A stretch of 46,145 nucleotides of DNA from an uncultured beta proteobacterium (GTDB lineage Bacteria > Pseudomonadota > Gammaproteobacteria > Burkholderiales > Burkholderiaceae_B): NCBI GenBank assembly GCA_903903735.1, contig CAIUZV010000200.1:1-46145 (forward strand). The letters are read 5' to 3'. Below, one piece after another: positions 25,528-33,249 of this stretch. The position numbers and the translations under genes were made by a program. The notes under the pieces are model-generated. The model did no database searches and was not told where the DNA came from. It saw only the letters and a list, made by a program, of their open reading frames with translations. Positions within the stretch are counted from its first letter, which is position 1, and every line of letters starts with the position of its first letter.

Positions 25528-26250
25528 TTAGCCTTCAAGTAGACGGCCGTAACCAGGCACGACAGGCTGTACGCCCGCGATACGCAAACAGTTCCACATC
25601 ATGGCAGCAACACTAGAGATGACCGGCTTGCCTAGATCCTGCTCCAGCGCTTCCAGAACCGCGACTGTTGGCATCCCCACTCCACTTAAAAATACTACTT
25701 CAGCCTCTGGCGTATTCGCCGCTTTCGCTAACGCATAGGCACGCGCTGGGGTTTCTTCATAAATATTTCGTACGTTTTCGAGCCGGTGATAATTCACGAC
25801 CTTCAGGCCATAGCTCTCCAGCGTTGCTTTACCAGCCAGTGTCTGCGCTTCAGCATAGGGCGTTCCGAGTGCGACTTTTTTTACGCCTAACGCTTCCATG
25901 GCCGCGATGACACTTACAAAGGCGGATGTAAAACGAATGTCGTATTGCTTCTCAAGGCGTGCCGTCAACGCAATTTCACCTTCCCGACCGAGCATATAGC
26001 TTGAGGCTGTATGCGCCATCGCGATGACCTGAGGTCGCAGGTGAGACAACATTTCGGTTTGCTCATCAATATGATCTAACTGGCAACGCGTACGGGCATC
26101 CTGGCCGTCATGCGCACCCGTGACACCACGCGCAATCATTCGCCCAAAATGCACCGAAACGCCTTTCGGTGCCATCGAGATCAACTCAGGCTCTACATTT
26201 GGATTTCCAGGGGGCAACAAAAACCCGAGTCTCGCTCTCCAACCGTCCAC
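25528..26250 (-). CDS. Asp/Glu racemase superfamily protein (maleate isomerase / arylmalonate decarboxylase-like), catalytic cysteines apparently absent
   Basis: A 240-residue protein that matches the maleate cis-trans isomerase branch. It has RLGFLLPPGNPNVEPEL at the start, IAMAHTASSYMLGREGE at about 75-91, KKVALGTPYAEAQTLAGKATLESYGL near 123-148, VFLSGVGMPTVAVLEALEQDLGKPVISS near 192-220, and the C-terminal PVVPGYGRLL shared with known maleate isomerases. In those enzymes a cysteine stands in each of the second and fourth of these segments; here the equivalent positions read His and Ser. The only cysteines (in TRCQ and WNCLR) are elsewhere. It may therefore catalyse a different reaction or only bind ligand. 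The GTG start at 26250 is preceded by GGAG. It heads the TctBAC-flavoenzyme operon. Confidence 0.88.
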   Translation of the reverse strand: MDGWRARLGFLLPPGNPNVEPELISMAPKGVSVHFGRMIARGVTGAHDGQDARTRCQLDHIDEQTEMLSHLRPQVIAMAHTASSYMLGREGEIALTARLEKQYDIRFTSAFVSVIAAMEALGVKKVALGTPYAEAQTLAGKATLESYGLKVVNYHRLENVRNIYEETPARAYALAKAANTPEAEVVFLSGVGMPTVAVLEALEQDLGKPVISSVAAMMWNCLRIAGVQPVVPGYGRLLEG

Positions 26251-26657
26251 GGCTACTCTCCTAGAGAAATATATTTACGTGTTGTTATGGCTTGGGGACG
26301 GATAGGATTGCACAAACACGACCCCCGAAGCAGGGGCAATCCCCGCAAACAGCGTCGCGACGCTGCGCTTAAAACCTTGTCTCATCACATTTCCTTTATT
26401 TTTATACTTCTTTGACCAACGCCGTCTTAATCAAAGAGCATCAGCATGATAATTGAACATCGCGGCAGTGCGCAAAGAATTCCGCTCGAATGCCGATTTT
26501 TAATGGGGGTGTCATATTGCTGCGAGAAACTCAAGTCGAAGTAGGCTTTCAGAGCAAATAATCCCAATAAAACAAGGGATTGCCCTGTTACTATTTACGC
26601 GCTTGATCACCTACACTTTGCAAGCACACCTATTGTATCGACTACCTTGAGACCGCC
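26251..26657. other. 407-base region between divergent operons, with a Bug-like remnant
   Basis: This is the only stretch over 300 bases without a full gene. Its left part (26275-26385, minus) holds a 36-codon signal-peptide-like ORF described separately. The right part, from about 26400 to 26657, is AT-richer and should hold the promoter of the iron-type ABC operon. I see an imperfect inverted repeat AACAAGGG / CCCTGTT at 26571-26589, but no convincing -35/-10 pair. Confidence 0.6.
26275..26385 (-). pseudogene. Truncated Bug/TctC remnant (signal peptide plus first mature residues)
   Basis: On the minus strand an ATG at 26385, with GGAA five bases upstream, opens a 36-residue frame. It begins MRQGFKRSVATLFAGIAP and continues to VFVQSYPSPSHNNT and a stop. 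Two or three basic residues, a hydrophobic core and then QSYPS are exactly how Bug receptors begin (mature Bug proteins usually start with AQSYPSKPI). Everything after that is missing. It ends 25 bases before the start of the racemase-like gene and shares its direction, so it may be the scar of a deleted receptor gene, or alternatively a leader peptide. Confidence 0.4.
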
Positions 26658-27962
26658 ATGTCACTGACCACTTCCCGCTTGATTCTGACCACACTTGCTC
26701 TCGCCTTGGCCACACCCTATGCGTTGCATGCGGAGACAATCTCGGTTGTCACGTCTTTTCCTAAAGAATTGACCACCGCTTACAAGAAGGCGTACGAGGC
26801 GAAATACCCCTCGGACACGGTTGAAATTCTTAACAAAAATACGGCGGCTGGCATCGCCTACGTACGCGAACAGGCGCCAGGTTCGCGCGTAGAGGTGTTT
26901 TGGGCATCCGCTCCGGACGCCTTTGAAGTGCTGTCTCAACAAAAAATGTTGGTCAATATCGGCCCCGGCAATCCGGATATCCCTACCAAGATTGGCAACT
27001 ACCCCGTTAATGACCCCAAGGGTTTTTATCGCGGTCAGGCACTTGCAGGCTACGGCTTGATGTGGAACACCCGTTACATGAAGGCCAACAAATTACCCGC
27101 TCCAAAAGAATGGGCAGATCTGGTCAAACCTATTTACTTCAGCCATGTGGCCACCTCAAGTCCTTCGCGTTCTGGCACGACGCACCTAACCGTTGAAACG
27201 ATTCTGCAGGGTGAGGGCTGGACGAAAGGCTGGGCGCAGATTATGGCTATCGGCGGGAACTGCGCAGCGATCACCGAGCGCAGCTTTGGGGTGCCAGATG
27301 GTGTGTCGAATGGTCAGTTCGGTATCGGTTTAGTGATCGACTTCTTTGGCTTGGCAGCAAAGAACTCGGGCATGCCGGTGGAGTTTGTATACCCCTCTGT
27401 CACTTCAATTGTCCCGGCGAATATCGCCTTAATAGAGGGCGCCAAATCTCCAGCGGCGGGAAAGCGTTTTATCGAATTCACGTTATCGCCAGAGGGCCAG
27501 CAACTGTTACTGGACAAGCAGATTAGTCGCCTACCCGTTCTGCCGGCAACCTACAAAAAAGCACCTGCAGACTATCCCAATCCTTTTAGCGGCACAATCC
27601 AGGCCAAGGTGAATTTTGACTCTCAGCTTTCCGAAACGCGCTATATGGTTGTGCGATCGCTGTTCGATCAAATGATCACCTTCCGCCACAAAGAGCTTGT
27701 AGCAGCTACCAAAGCGATTCACGATGCAGAGAAGCGACTTGGTGGAAAGCCCAGCGCTCAACTTGAAGAGGCGCGCCAACTAGCCTTCTCTCCCGCGGTG
27801 GATGAAAAACAAATTCAGGATGCAACGCTGCTCAATTTATTTAAGAGCAATAAATCCGATGCGGAAGCCTCTAGGACCAAAGCAAAAATAGAGGAAGAGT
27901 GGGCGACACGCGCCAAAGCAAATTACGCACGCGCGATTACTCTCGCTAACTCTGCTAAATAG
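26658..27962 (+). CDS. ABC importer periplasmic receptor, Fe3+/family-1 type, with C-terminal helical extension
   Basis: A 434-residue receptor with a Sec signal peptide (cleavage after LHAE, about residue 26). Residues up to about 340 form a family-1/iron-type solute-binding fold: TISVVTSFPKELTTAYKKAYEAKYP at the start, LAGYGLMWNTRYMKANKLPAPKEWADL near 127-153 and GAKSPAAGKRFIEFTLSPEGQQLLLDKQISRLPVLPATY near 254-292. The last 90 or so residues are rich in Lys, Glu, Ala and Gln and probably helical, an extension absent from ordinary FbpA-like receptors of about 330 residues. Three-gene operon with permease and ATPase; iron, phosphonate or another ligand is possible. Confidence 0.88.
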   Translation: MSLTTSRLILTTLALALATPYALHAETISVVTSFPKELTTAYKKAYEAKYPSDTVEILNKNTAAGIAYVREQAPGSRVEVFWASAPDAFEVLSQQKMLVNIGPGNPDIPTKIGNYPVNDPKGFYRGQALAGYGLMWNTRYMKANKLPAPKEWADLVKPIYFSHVATSSPSRSGTTHLTVETILQGEGWTKGWAQIMAIGGNCAAITERSFGVPDGVSNGQFGIGLVIDFFGLAAKNSGMPVEFVYPSVTSIVPANIALIEGAKSPAAGKRFIEFTLSPEGQQLLLDKQISRLPVLPATYKKAPADYPNPFSGTIQAKVNFDSQLSETRYMVVRSLFDQMITFRHKELVAATKAIHDAEKRLGGKPSAQLEEARQLAFSPAVDEKQIQDATLLNLFKSNKSDAEASRTKAKIEEEWATRAKANYARAITLANSAK

Positions 27963-27973
27963 CCCGGACCATC

Positions 27974-29659
27974 TTGAAGCGTAATAGTCCCGGCATGATC
28001 GCAATCGCCTTAGCGATTGCGATTTTTTTAGCTGTTTTCCTCATCAGCCCAGTTGTCTCGGTGGTCTATACCGCTTTTTCAGATGGGCATGGCGGCCTAA
28101 CTCTCTCTCACTTTTTCGCGTTCTTTGAAATCTCGCTCATGCGGGAGTCGTTCGCGAACAGCTTGTTTGTTGCGGGGATGACCGTCCTGGGTGCGACACT
28201 CATCGCGATCCCGCTCGCATACCTCACCATGCGCTTTCAGTTTCGAGGCGCAGTATTAATCCAAACCTTAGGAGTGCTGCCCTTAGTTATGCCGGCCTTT
28301 GTTGGCGCGGCAGCGATGCAACTGATCTTTGGCCGCTCGGGCGCAGTGAATTTGATCCTGATGGACTTGTTCGGTTTCAGCCTTCCCATTATGGAAGGAC
28401 TAAGCGGCATTATTTTTGTAGAAACATTACATTACTTCCCGTTTATCCTGCTAAATCTTTCCGCATCGCTCGCAACAATCGACTCCTCAATGGAGGAGGC
28501 CGGACAAAATCTCGGGGCTTCCGGCTGGCGACTCTTTCGGAAAATTATTTTTCCACTAGCTCTACCCGGTTACATCGCTGGCGCTTCCCTGGTCTTCATC
28601 AAGGTCTTTGATGATCTCGGTACTCCGCTCGTGCTCAACGTCACAAATATGCTCGCCCCTCAAGCCTATTTGCGGGTCACTTCAATCGGACTTGAAGACC
28701 CCATCGGCTACGTAATCTGCGTCATCCTTGTACTCTTTTCGATCGCCGCAATGGGCGGCTCCTGGTGGTTCGTCAAACGGCGTGACTATGCCTTGATATC
28801 ACGCGGTGGCGCCCAAGCACCAAAACGTACGCTTTCCTCTTGGCAGACTGTGATGGCCTATGGTTGGATCATAGGGGTGCTGATGCTCGTGCTCTCCCCG
28901 CACCTGGGCATTTTATTGATGTCACTCTTTAAAGTATGGAGCTTCAGCGTTCTTCCCGAGCAGTTCACGCTTGCACACTACATCACCATTTTCGGTGATG
29001 CGAAACAAATGATTTGGAATACGATTCTCTATTGCGGCCTAGCCGCCGTCATTGACGTCGTATTGGGCGCAGCCATTGCCTATATTGTGATCCGCACCAC
29101 GATACCAGGTCGGCAAATTCTGGACCATCTCGTTACCGTCGCGCTCGCAATGCCTGGCTTGGTGCTAGGCATTGGTTACTTGCGAACCTTTCGCGGTATT
29201 GAACTACCCTTCGGAGGCGGTGCCTTGACTGCGAGTTGGCTCATTTTTGTCTTAGCTTATTCGGTCAGACGACTACCCTATGCCTTGAGATCGTGCATGG
29301 CCGCCTTGACGCAAGTGCACCCTGCGCTCGAGGAAGCCGCCGAGAACGTCGGCGCCAGTCGCTGGCGGATTATTCGTAAAGTCGTTCTGCCTCTGATGAT
29401 GGGTGGCCTGCTTGCCGGATTTGTCACAAGCTTCATCACCGCTGCAGCAGAAATTTCAGAAACCATCTTGTTAACCAGCAAAGAAAGTATGGCGCCCATG
29501 TCCTATGGCATCTATCTTTACTTTCAATCGATCGCAGGGCGTGGCCCTGGCGCTGCACTGAGCGTCATCGCCATTACCTTAGTTGCGTTGGGTACGTATT
29601 TAAGTCATCGTATCGCTGCAACGGCGACACCACACCAAAACGTTGGAGCCCGGACATGA
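27974..29659 (+). CDS. ABC importer permease with two fused channel domains (FbpB-like)
   Basis: A 561-residue inner-membrane protein with about 12 membrane segments arranged as two permease halves. Both halves keep the EAA coupling loop: EEAGQNLGASGWRLFRKIIFPLALPG at about 173-198 and EEAAENVGASRWRIIRKVVLPLMMGG at about 455-480. This two-in-one layout is typical of FbpB/iron(III) and related importers. The apparent start is a TTG at 27974, 11 bases after the receptor gene; an ATG at 27995 is the alternative but has no ribosome binding site, so the TTG is kept with reservation. The stop overlaps the ATPase start by four bases (ATGA). Confidence 0.92.
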   Translation: MKRNSPGMIAIALAIAIFLAVFLISPVVSVVYTAFSDGHGGLTLSHFFAFFEISLMRESFANSLFVAGMTVLGATLIAIPLAYLTMRFQFRGAVLIQTLGVLPLVMPAFVGAAAMQLIFGRSGAVNLILMDLFGFSLPIMEGLSGIIFVETLHYFPFILLNLSASLATIDSSMEEAGQNLGASGWRLFRKIIFPLALPGYIAGASLVFIKVFDDLGTPLVLNVTNMLAPQAYLRVTSIGLEDPIGYVICVILVLFSIAAMGGSWWFVKRRDYALISRGGAQAPKRTLSSWQTVMAYGWIIGVLMLVLSPHLGILLMSLFKVWSFSVLPEQFTLAHYITIFGDAKQMIWNTILYCGLAAVIDVVLGAAIAYIVIRTTIPGRQILDHLVTVALAMPGLVLGIGYLRTFRGIELPFGGGALTASWLIFVLAYSVRRLPYALRSCMAALTQVHPALEEAAENVGASRWRIIRKVVLPLMMGGLLAGFVTSFITAAAEISETILLTSKESMAPMSYGIYLYFQSIAGRGPGAALSVIAITLVALGTYLSHRIAATATPHQNVGART

Positions 29660-30735
29660 AATCCGTCGCAATCGACATCCGCAATATCGCGCTTTCGTTC
29701 GGCACAACGTCGGTCTTGAAAGATATCAACCTGCATATAGAGCCGGGTGAATTTTTCGCCTTGCTCGGGCCGTCCGGCTCAGGTAAGTCCACCTTGCTTC
29801 GCCTCATAGCCGGTTTTAATCAGCACCAGCGTGGCGAGCTATTGATCGATGGCAAAGACGTGACCGGTACGGCACCGTGGCTACGCAACGTGGGAATGGT
29901 GTTTCAAAGTTACGCGTTGTGGCCCCATATGACTGTTGCACAAAACGTAGCGTTCGGACTTGAGGCACGTAAGCTGCCTAGCGCCGACATCCGCAAGAAG
30001 GTGCATGAAGCGCTCGAGCTCGTTGACCTCACTGGTCTGGCCGAACGCCGCCCTGGACAACTATCCGGAGGGCAGCAACAGCGCGTGGCGATCGCTCGCA
30101 CCCTCGCGATCGAGCCTCAGGTTCTGCTCCTTGATGAACCGCTGTCCAATCTAGATGCGAAACTCAGAACACAGACTCGGCACGAGCTTGTCGAACTGCA
30201 ACGACGTCTTGGCCTGACCACTATTTTTGTCACACACGATCAAGAAGAAGCCCTAACCACCTGTCACAGAATCGCCGTCATGGATCAAGGTGTGATTCAG
30301 CAAGTAGGCTCACCCATGGATCTTTTTGATTTTCCGGTGAATCGTTTCGTCGCGCAATTCGTAGGATCGATCAATCTATTTTCGGGTCGTTTTTTTACCG
30401 AAGGCGATCACTTGCGATTCAATTCACCGACGCTCGGCGAAGTTGTCCTGCCCAATGGCCTTGAGCTACAGACTAGCGAAATGGATTTAGCATTCAGACC
30501 GCATGCAGTGCGATTCACAAGCGATGCCCGGAGTGATCTAGATGGGCAGCTAGCACTCAAAGGAACCATACTCAGTGCAGAGTTCCTAGGCGAGGCTTTC
30601 CGTTACGACGTACGGGTAGGTCAGGCAATCGTACGCGCAGATATCTCTCATGCGCGCGGGAAACCTGCGCTCACAGAGGGCTCTGAAGTCCATCTTCGCG
30701 TGCCCTCGCAAGAGCTCCGATTCGTAGAACATTAA
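29656..30735 (+). CDS. ABC importer ATPase (FbpC/PotA-like) with C-terminal TOBE domain
   Basis: A 359-residue ATPase. Motifs are Walker A GPSGSGKST at about 39-47, Q-loop VFQSYALWPHMTV, signature LSGGQQQRVAIARTLA, Walker B VLLLDEPLSNLDAKLR and switch FVTHDQEEALT. Residues from about 245 to the end form the TOBE-type regulatory domain usual for FbpC, PotA and MalK-like proteins, including FRPHAVRFT. GGAG lies upstream inside the permease gene. It energises the two-half permease encoded just before. The MTase lipoprotein gene follows after 53 bases and may belong to the same transcript. Confidence 0.95.
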   Translation: MKSVAIDIRNIALSFGTTSVLKDINLHIEPGEFFALLGPSGSGKSTLLRLIAGFNQHQRGELLIDGKDVTGTAPWLRNVGMVFQSYALWPHMTVAQNVAFGLEARKLPSADIRKKVHEALELVDLTGLAERRPGQLSGGQQQRVAIARTLAIEPQVLLLDEPLSNLDAKLRTQTRHELVELQRRLGLTTIFVTHDQEEALTTCHRIAVMDQGVIQQVGSPMDLFDFPVNRFVAQFVGSINLFSGRFFTEGDHLRFNSPTLGEVVLPNGLELQTSEMDLAFRPHAVRFTSDARSDLDGQLALKGTILSAEFLGEAFRYDVRVGQAIVRADISHARGKPALTEGSEVHLRVPSQELRFVEH

Positions 30736-30788
30736 TTTCTAGACATATTTTTGCTACGATCCAGCATGCTGTCTTACCCTCAGGTCTC

Positions 30789-31616
30789 ATGAAAAATCTA
30801 GTTCTTAGCATCGCGGTTAGCATCTATCTCACGGGCTGCACTGCGCCCTCTTCCCCAAGCACAGGCTATAAGCCTGTCATGGCGCAACAGGGGAAAGATG
30901 TTATTTGGGTTCCAACACCCGATAGCCTCCTTGTCAAAATGCTTGAGACAGCTCAAGTAACGAACAAAGATATCGTCTATGACCTTGGCGCAGGGGATGG
31001 AAAGATTGCCATTGAAGCAGCGCGACGCTATGGGGCACGTGCAGTTGGAATTGAATTCGACCCACAGATGGCAGAGCATGCGCGACAGAATGCCAAGAAT
31101 GCAGGGGTCGCTGACAAAGTGACCATCATCACTGGCGATATCTTTGCGGAAGATTTTTCACAAGCGACAGTCGTTACGTTGTATTTGCTACCCTCTTTGA
31201 ACGGAAAGCTTTACCCAACGTTAATAAATATGAAGCCCGGGACCCGAATTGTGTCTAACACTTTCACAATTGGAAGTTGGATTCCAGATAAAACTTTCTA
31301 TGGTGATAGCGGAACAGTTGGATATTTTTGGGTTGTGCCGGCGAAAGTGAACGGTTTTTGGCGCCTTGAGGGTGTCCCTGGTTTCGATCAAACTACGATT
31401 TCAATCGTACAAAAAAGCCAAGAGTTTCATGCTGACTTCACGCCTGCGGGCAAAGCTTTTCAGCGTATTGAAGGGAGACTGAACGCTACAAAAATTACCT
31501 TTAGCTACACGGATGCACAGGGCACTATGCAAACATTTAATGGTGAGGTAACGAGCGACAGCTTTACCGGTACCCTAAAAGATGACCCCTCCGTTCGGAT
31601 CACCGGTAGTCGCTAA
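30789..31616 (+). CDS. Class I SAM-methyltransferase-fold protein with a lipoprotein signal
   Basis: A 275-residue protein with a lipoprotein-type N-terminus: two lysine/asparagine residues, a hydrophobic core and LTGC (lipobox, Cys at about residue 17). The methyltransferase fold follows. Motif I is IVYDLGAGDGKIAIEAARRYGARAVGIEFDP at about 60-90, then TIITGDIFAEDF, then VTLYLLPSLNGKLYPTLI, as in the FAM173/ATPSCKMT-like lysine methyltransferase group. The C-terminal third (about 190-275) is an additional beta-rich region not typical of that group. SAM is not known to be supplied to the periplasm, so either the protein remains inside or the fold has another role. It lies 53 bases after the iron-type ABC operon and is convergent with the DMT exporter gene. 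Confidence 0.82.
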   Translation: MKNLVLSIAVSIYLTGCTAPSSPSTGYKPVMAQQGKDVIWVPTPDSLLVKMLETAQVTNKDIVYDLGAGDGKIAIEAARRYGARAVGIEFDPQMAEHARQNAKNAGVADKVTIITGDIFAEDFSQATVVTLYLLPSLNGKLYPTLINMKPGTRIVSNTFTIGSWIPDKTFYGDSGTVGYFWVVPAKVNGFWRLEGVPGFDQTTISIVQKSQEFHADFTPAGKAFQRIEGRLNATKITFSYTDAQGTMQTFNGEVTSDSFTGTLKDDPSVRITGSR

Positions 31617-31626
31617 CTGGACACAA

Positions 31627-32532
31627 TCAATTCTTCTTTTTGCGTAAGCCCAGCAAAATGACAGTCGTCACGACAATACACGCGCCGACGACCTGAATGA
31701 CTGCGATCTTCTGTCCCAGAATTAACCAACCGAGCACTAAAGCAACGATTGGTTCGACGTTCATGATTGCGGAATTACCGACCACACCTAATCGCGGCAA
31801 GACCGTAAACATGATCGTAAACCCAGTTCCGTACAAGAAGCTCAGAGCGATCAACCCCCACCAGCCCACTGCAACTGTCGGCCATTGCATCGAATTGGTG
31901 AATTGTGAGCCGATGACCGTTAAGACTCCCACCATCGCCATTGTCGCGACGGTCCGCACACGACCATCTAAGTCTGCAGCCTTGTGCTGAATGAGCACCA
32001 TCCCCAGACCAAAAGAGCACCCGGCCGTCAGCGCGAAGGCCACGCCTAAACCGATTTCTTGCCATTGTCGCTGAACCCCTAAGCCGGACGCTGCGCCAAA
32101 GACATCCAACGCCAAGGCTAAGCCAATCAGCATGATCGGCATGGCCTTCAGAACCAACGGCTCTGGACGCTCTTGATACAAAACTCGTGCCCACATCGCG
32201 ATCCATAACGGATAGGTGTTGAACGCTAGTAGCGCAAGCGAGACGGGCAACCTAGCCACAGAGGAATAAATAGTGACACTTTGAATCGTAAAAAGAATAC
32301 CAACGAGTGGCAATATCTTTTTGTGTCTAGGCGTCATTCGAATCGACACGCCTTGAACCAAAATGATCAAGCCAACCACGACGGCTGTAATGCTACTGCG
32401 CATGACAACTGCCGCCGCAACATCCGCGCCATGATCAAATGCGATTCGGGCTGCAATATGATTCGAACCCATCAGCAAGGCCACCAACAGTAATGCAGCA
32501 AAGGCTGGCCCTGAAATCGCTTGTGTTTTCAT
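31627..32532 (-). CDS. DMT-superfamily transporter, EamA family
   Basis: A 301-residue membrane protein with ten hydrophobic segments in two similar halves, the EamA (RhaT/YdcZ-like) arrangement. The first EamA half (about 1-145) has FAALLLVALLMGSNHIAARIAF and the second (about 155-297) contains the C-terminal MNVEPIVALVLGWLILGQKIAVIQVVGACIVVTTVILLG, the family's signature. Most members export amino acids, nucleotides or other metabolites. It starts seven bases after the stop of the GST gene, so the two are probably one operon. It is convergent with the methyltransferase gene. Confidence 0.93.
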   Translation of the reverse strand: MKTQAISGPAFAALLLVALLMGSNHIAARIAFDHGADVAAAVVMRSSITAVVVGLIILVQGVSIRMTPRHKKILPLVGILFTIQSVTIYSSVARLPVSLALLAFNTYPLWIAMWARVLYQERPEPLVLKAMPIMLIGLALALDVFGAASGLGVQRQWQEIGLGVAFALTAGCSFGLGMVLIQHKAADLDGRVRTVATMAMVGVLTVIGSQFTNSMQWPTVAVGWWGLIALSFLYGTGFTIMFTVLPRLGVVGNSAIMNVEPIVALVLGWLILGQKIAVIQVVGACIVVTTVILLGLRKKKN

Positions 32533-32539
32533 GTGGCCG

Positions 32540-33166
32540 CTATTTAAGCGCTACAGCAAAGCCACGCTGAACTGCCGGACGCGCCATCATTGCCTCGTAC
32601 CAACGCTTAACGTTTGGATACTCAGCGAGATCGACCTGATGACGCTGATGACGCCATGCCCAACCCAAAATTGCAAAGTCTGCAATTGATAAATCACCGG
32701 CAAAGTGTGTGTGGGTTGCTAGACGCTTGTCCATCACAGAATACAGACGACGCGTTTCTTTACTAAAGCGCTCAAGACCATAACGCTTATCCTCTTCGTT
32801 GGTGAGCCCAAGAAAGTGATGCACCTGACCGGGGATAGGCCCAAAGCCACTCATTTGAAACATTAACCACTCGTAGACGGGTATACGCAAAATCAAATCT
32901 GTTGGCAGGAACTTACCGGTTTTCTCGGCGAGATATAGGAGGATCGCGCCTGACTCAAACACTGTAACCGTCTTGCCACCGGGTCCGTCTGTATCGATGA
33001 TTGCAGGAATTTTGTTGTTTGGGCTGAACTTCAAAAAATCAGGATTGAACTGTTCATCTTTACCGATATTGACGGTCGTCACTTGATAGGACAACCCCAT
33101 TTCTTCAAGTGCGACAGAGATCTTTCGGGCATTAGGCGTGTCAAACGCAAAAAATTGTATGGTCAT
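32540..33166 (-). CDS. Glutathione S-transferase, YfcG-like (Nu class)
   Basis: A 208-residue cytoplasmic enzyme. The N-terminal thioredoxin-like domain (about 1-85) has FFAFDTPNARKISVALEEMGLSYQV, where a Thr-Pro-Asn motif replaces the Ser/Tyr of other classes, and then SPNNKIPAIID with the cis-proline, and ESGAILLYLAEKTGKF with the glutathione-binding Glu-Ser. The helical C-terminal domain has YEWLMFQMSGFGPIPGQVHHFLG and FAGDLSIADFAILGWAWRHQ. This pattern is that of YfcG/Nu-class disulfide-reductase-like GSTs. It precedes the EamA exporter gene and is divergent from the Bug 5 gene across 83 bases. Confidence 0.94.
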   Translation of the reverse strand: MTIQFFAFDTPNARKISVALEEMGLSYQVTTVNIGKDEQFNPDFLKFSPNNKIPAIIDTDGPGGKTVTVFESGAILLYLAEKTGKFLPTDLILRIPVYEWLMFQMSGFGPIPGQVHHFLGLTNEEDKRYGLERFSKETRRLYSVMDKRLATHTHFAGDLSIADFAILGWAWRHQRHQVDLAEYPNVKRWYEAMMARPAVQRGFAVALK

Positions 33167-33249
33167 GTTATTGAATACCCGTCTTGTGGAGTGCGATTTG
33201 GTGGTGTAAGGTGAAACCCAAAGATTACAAATATATAGGAGATTAGGTC

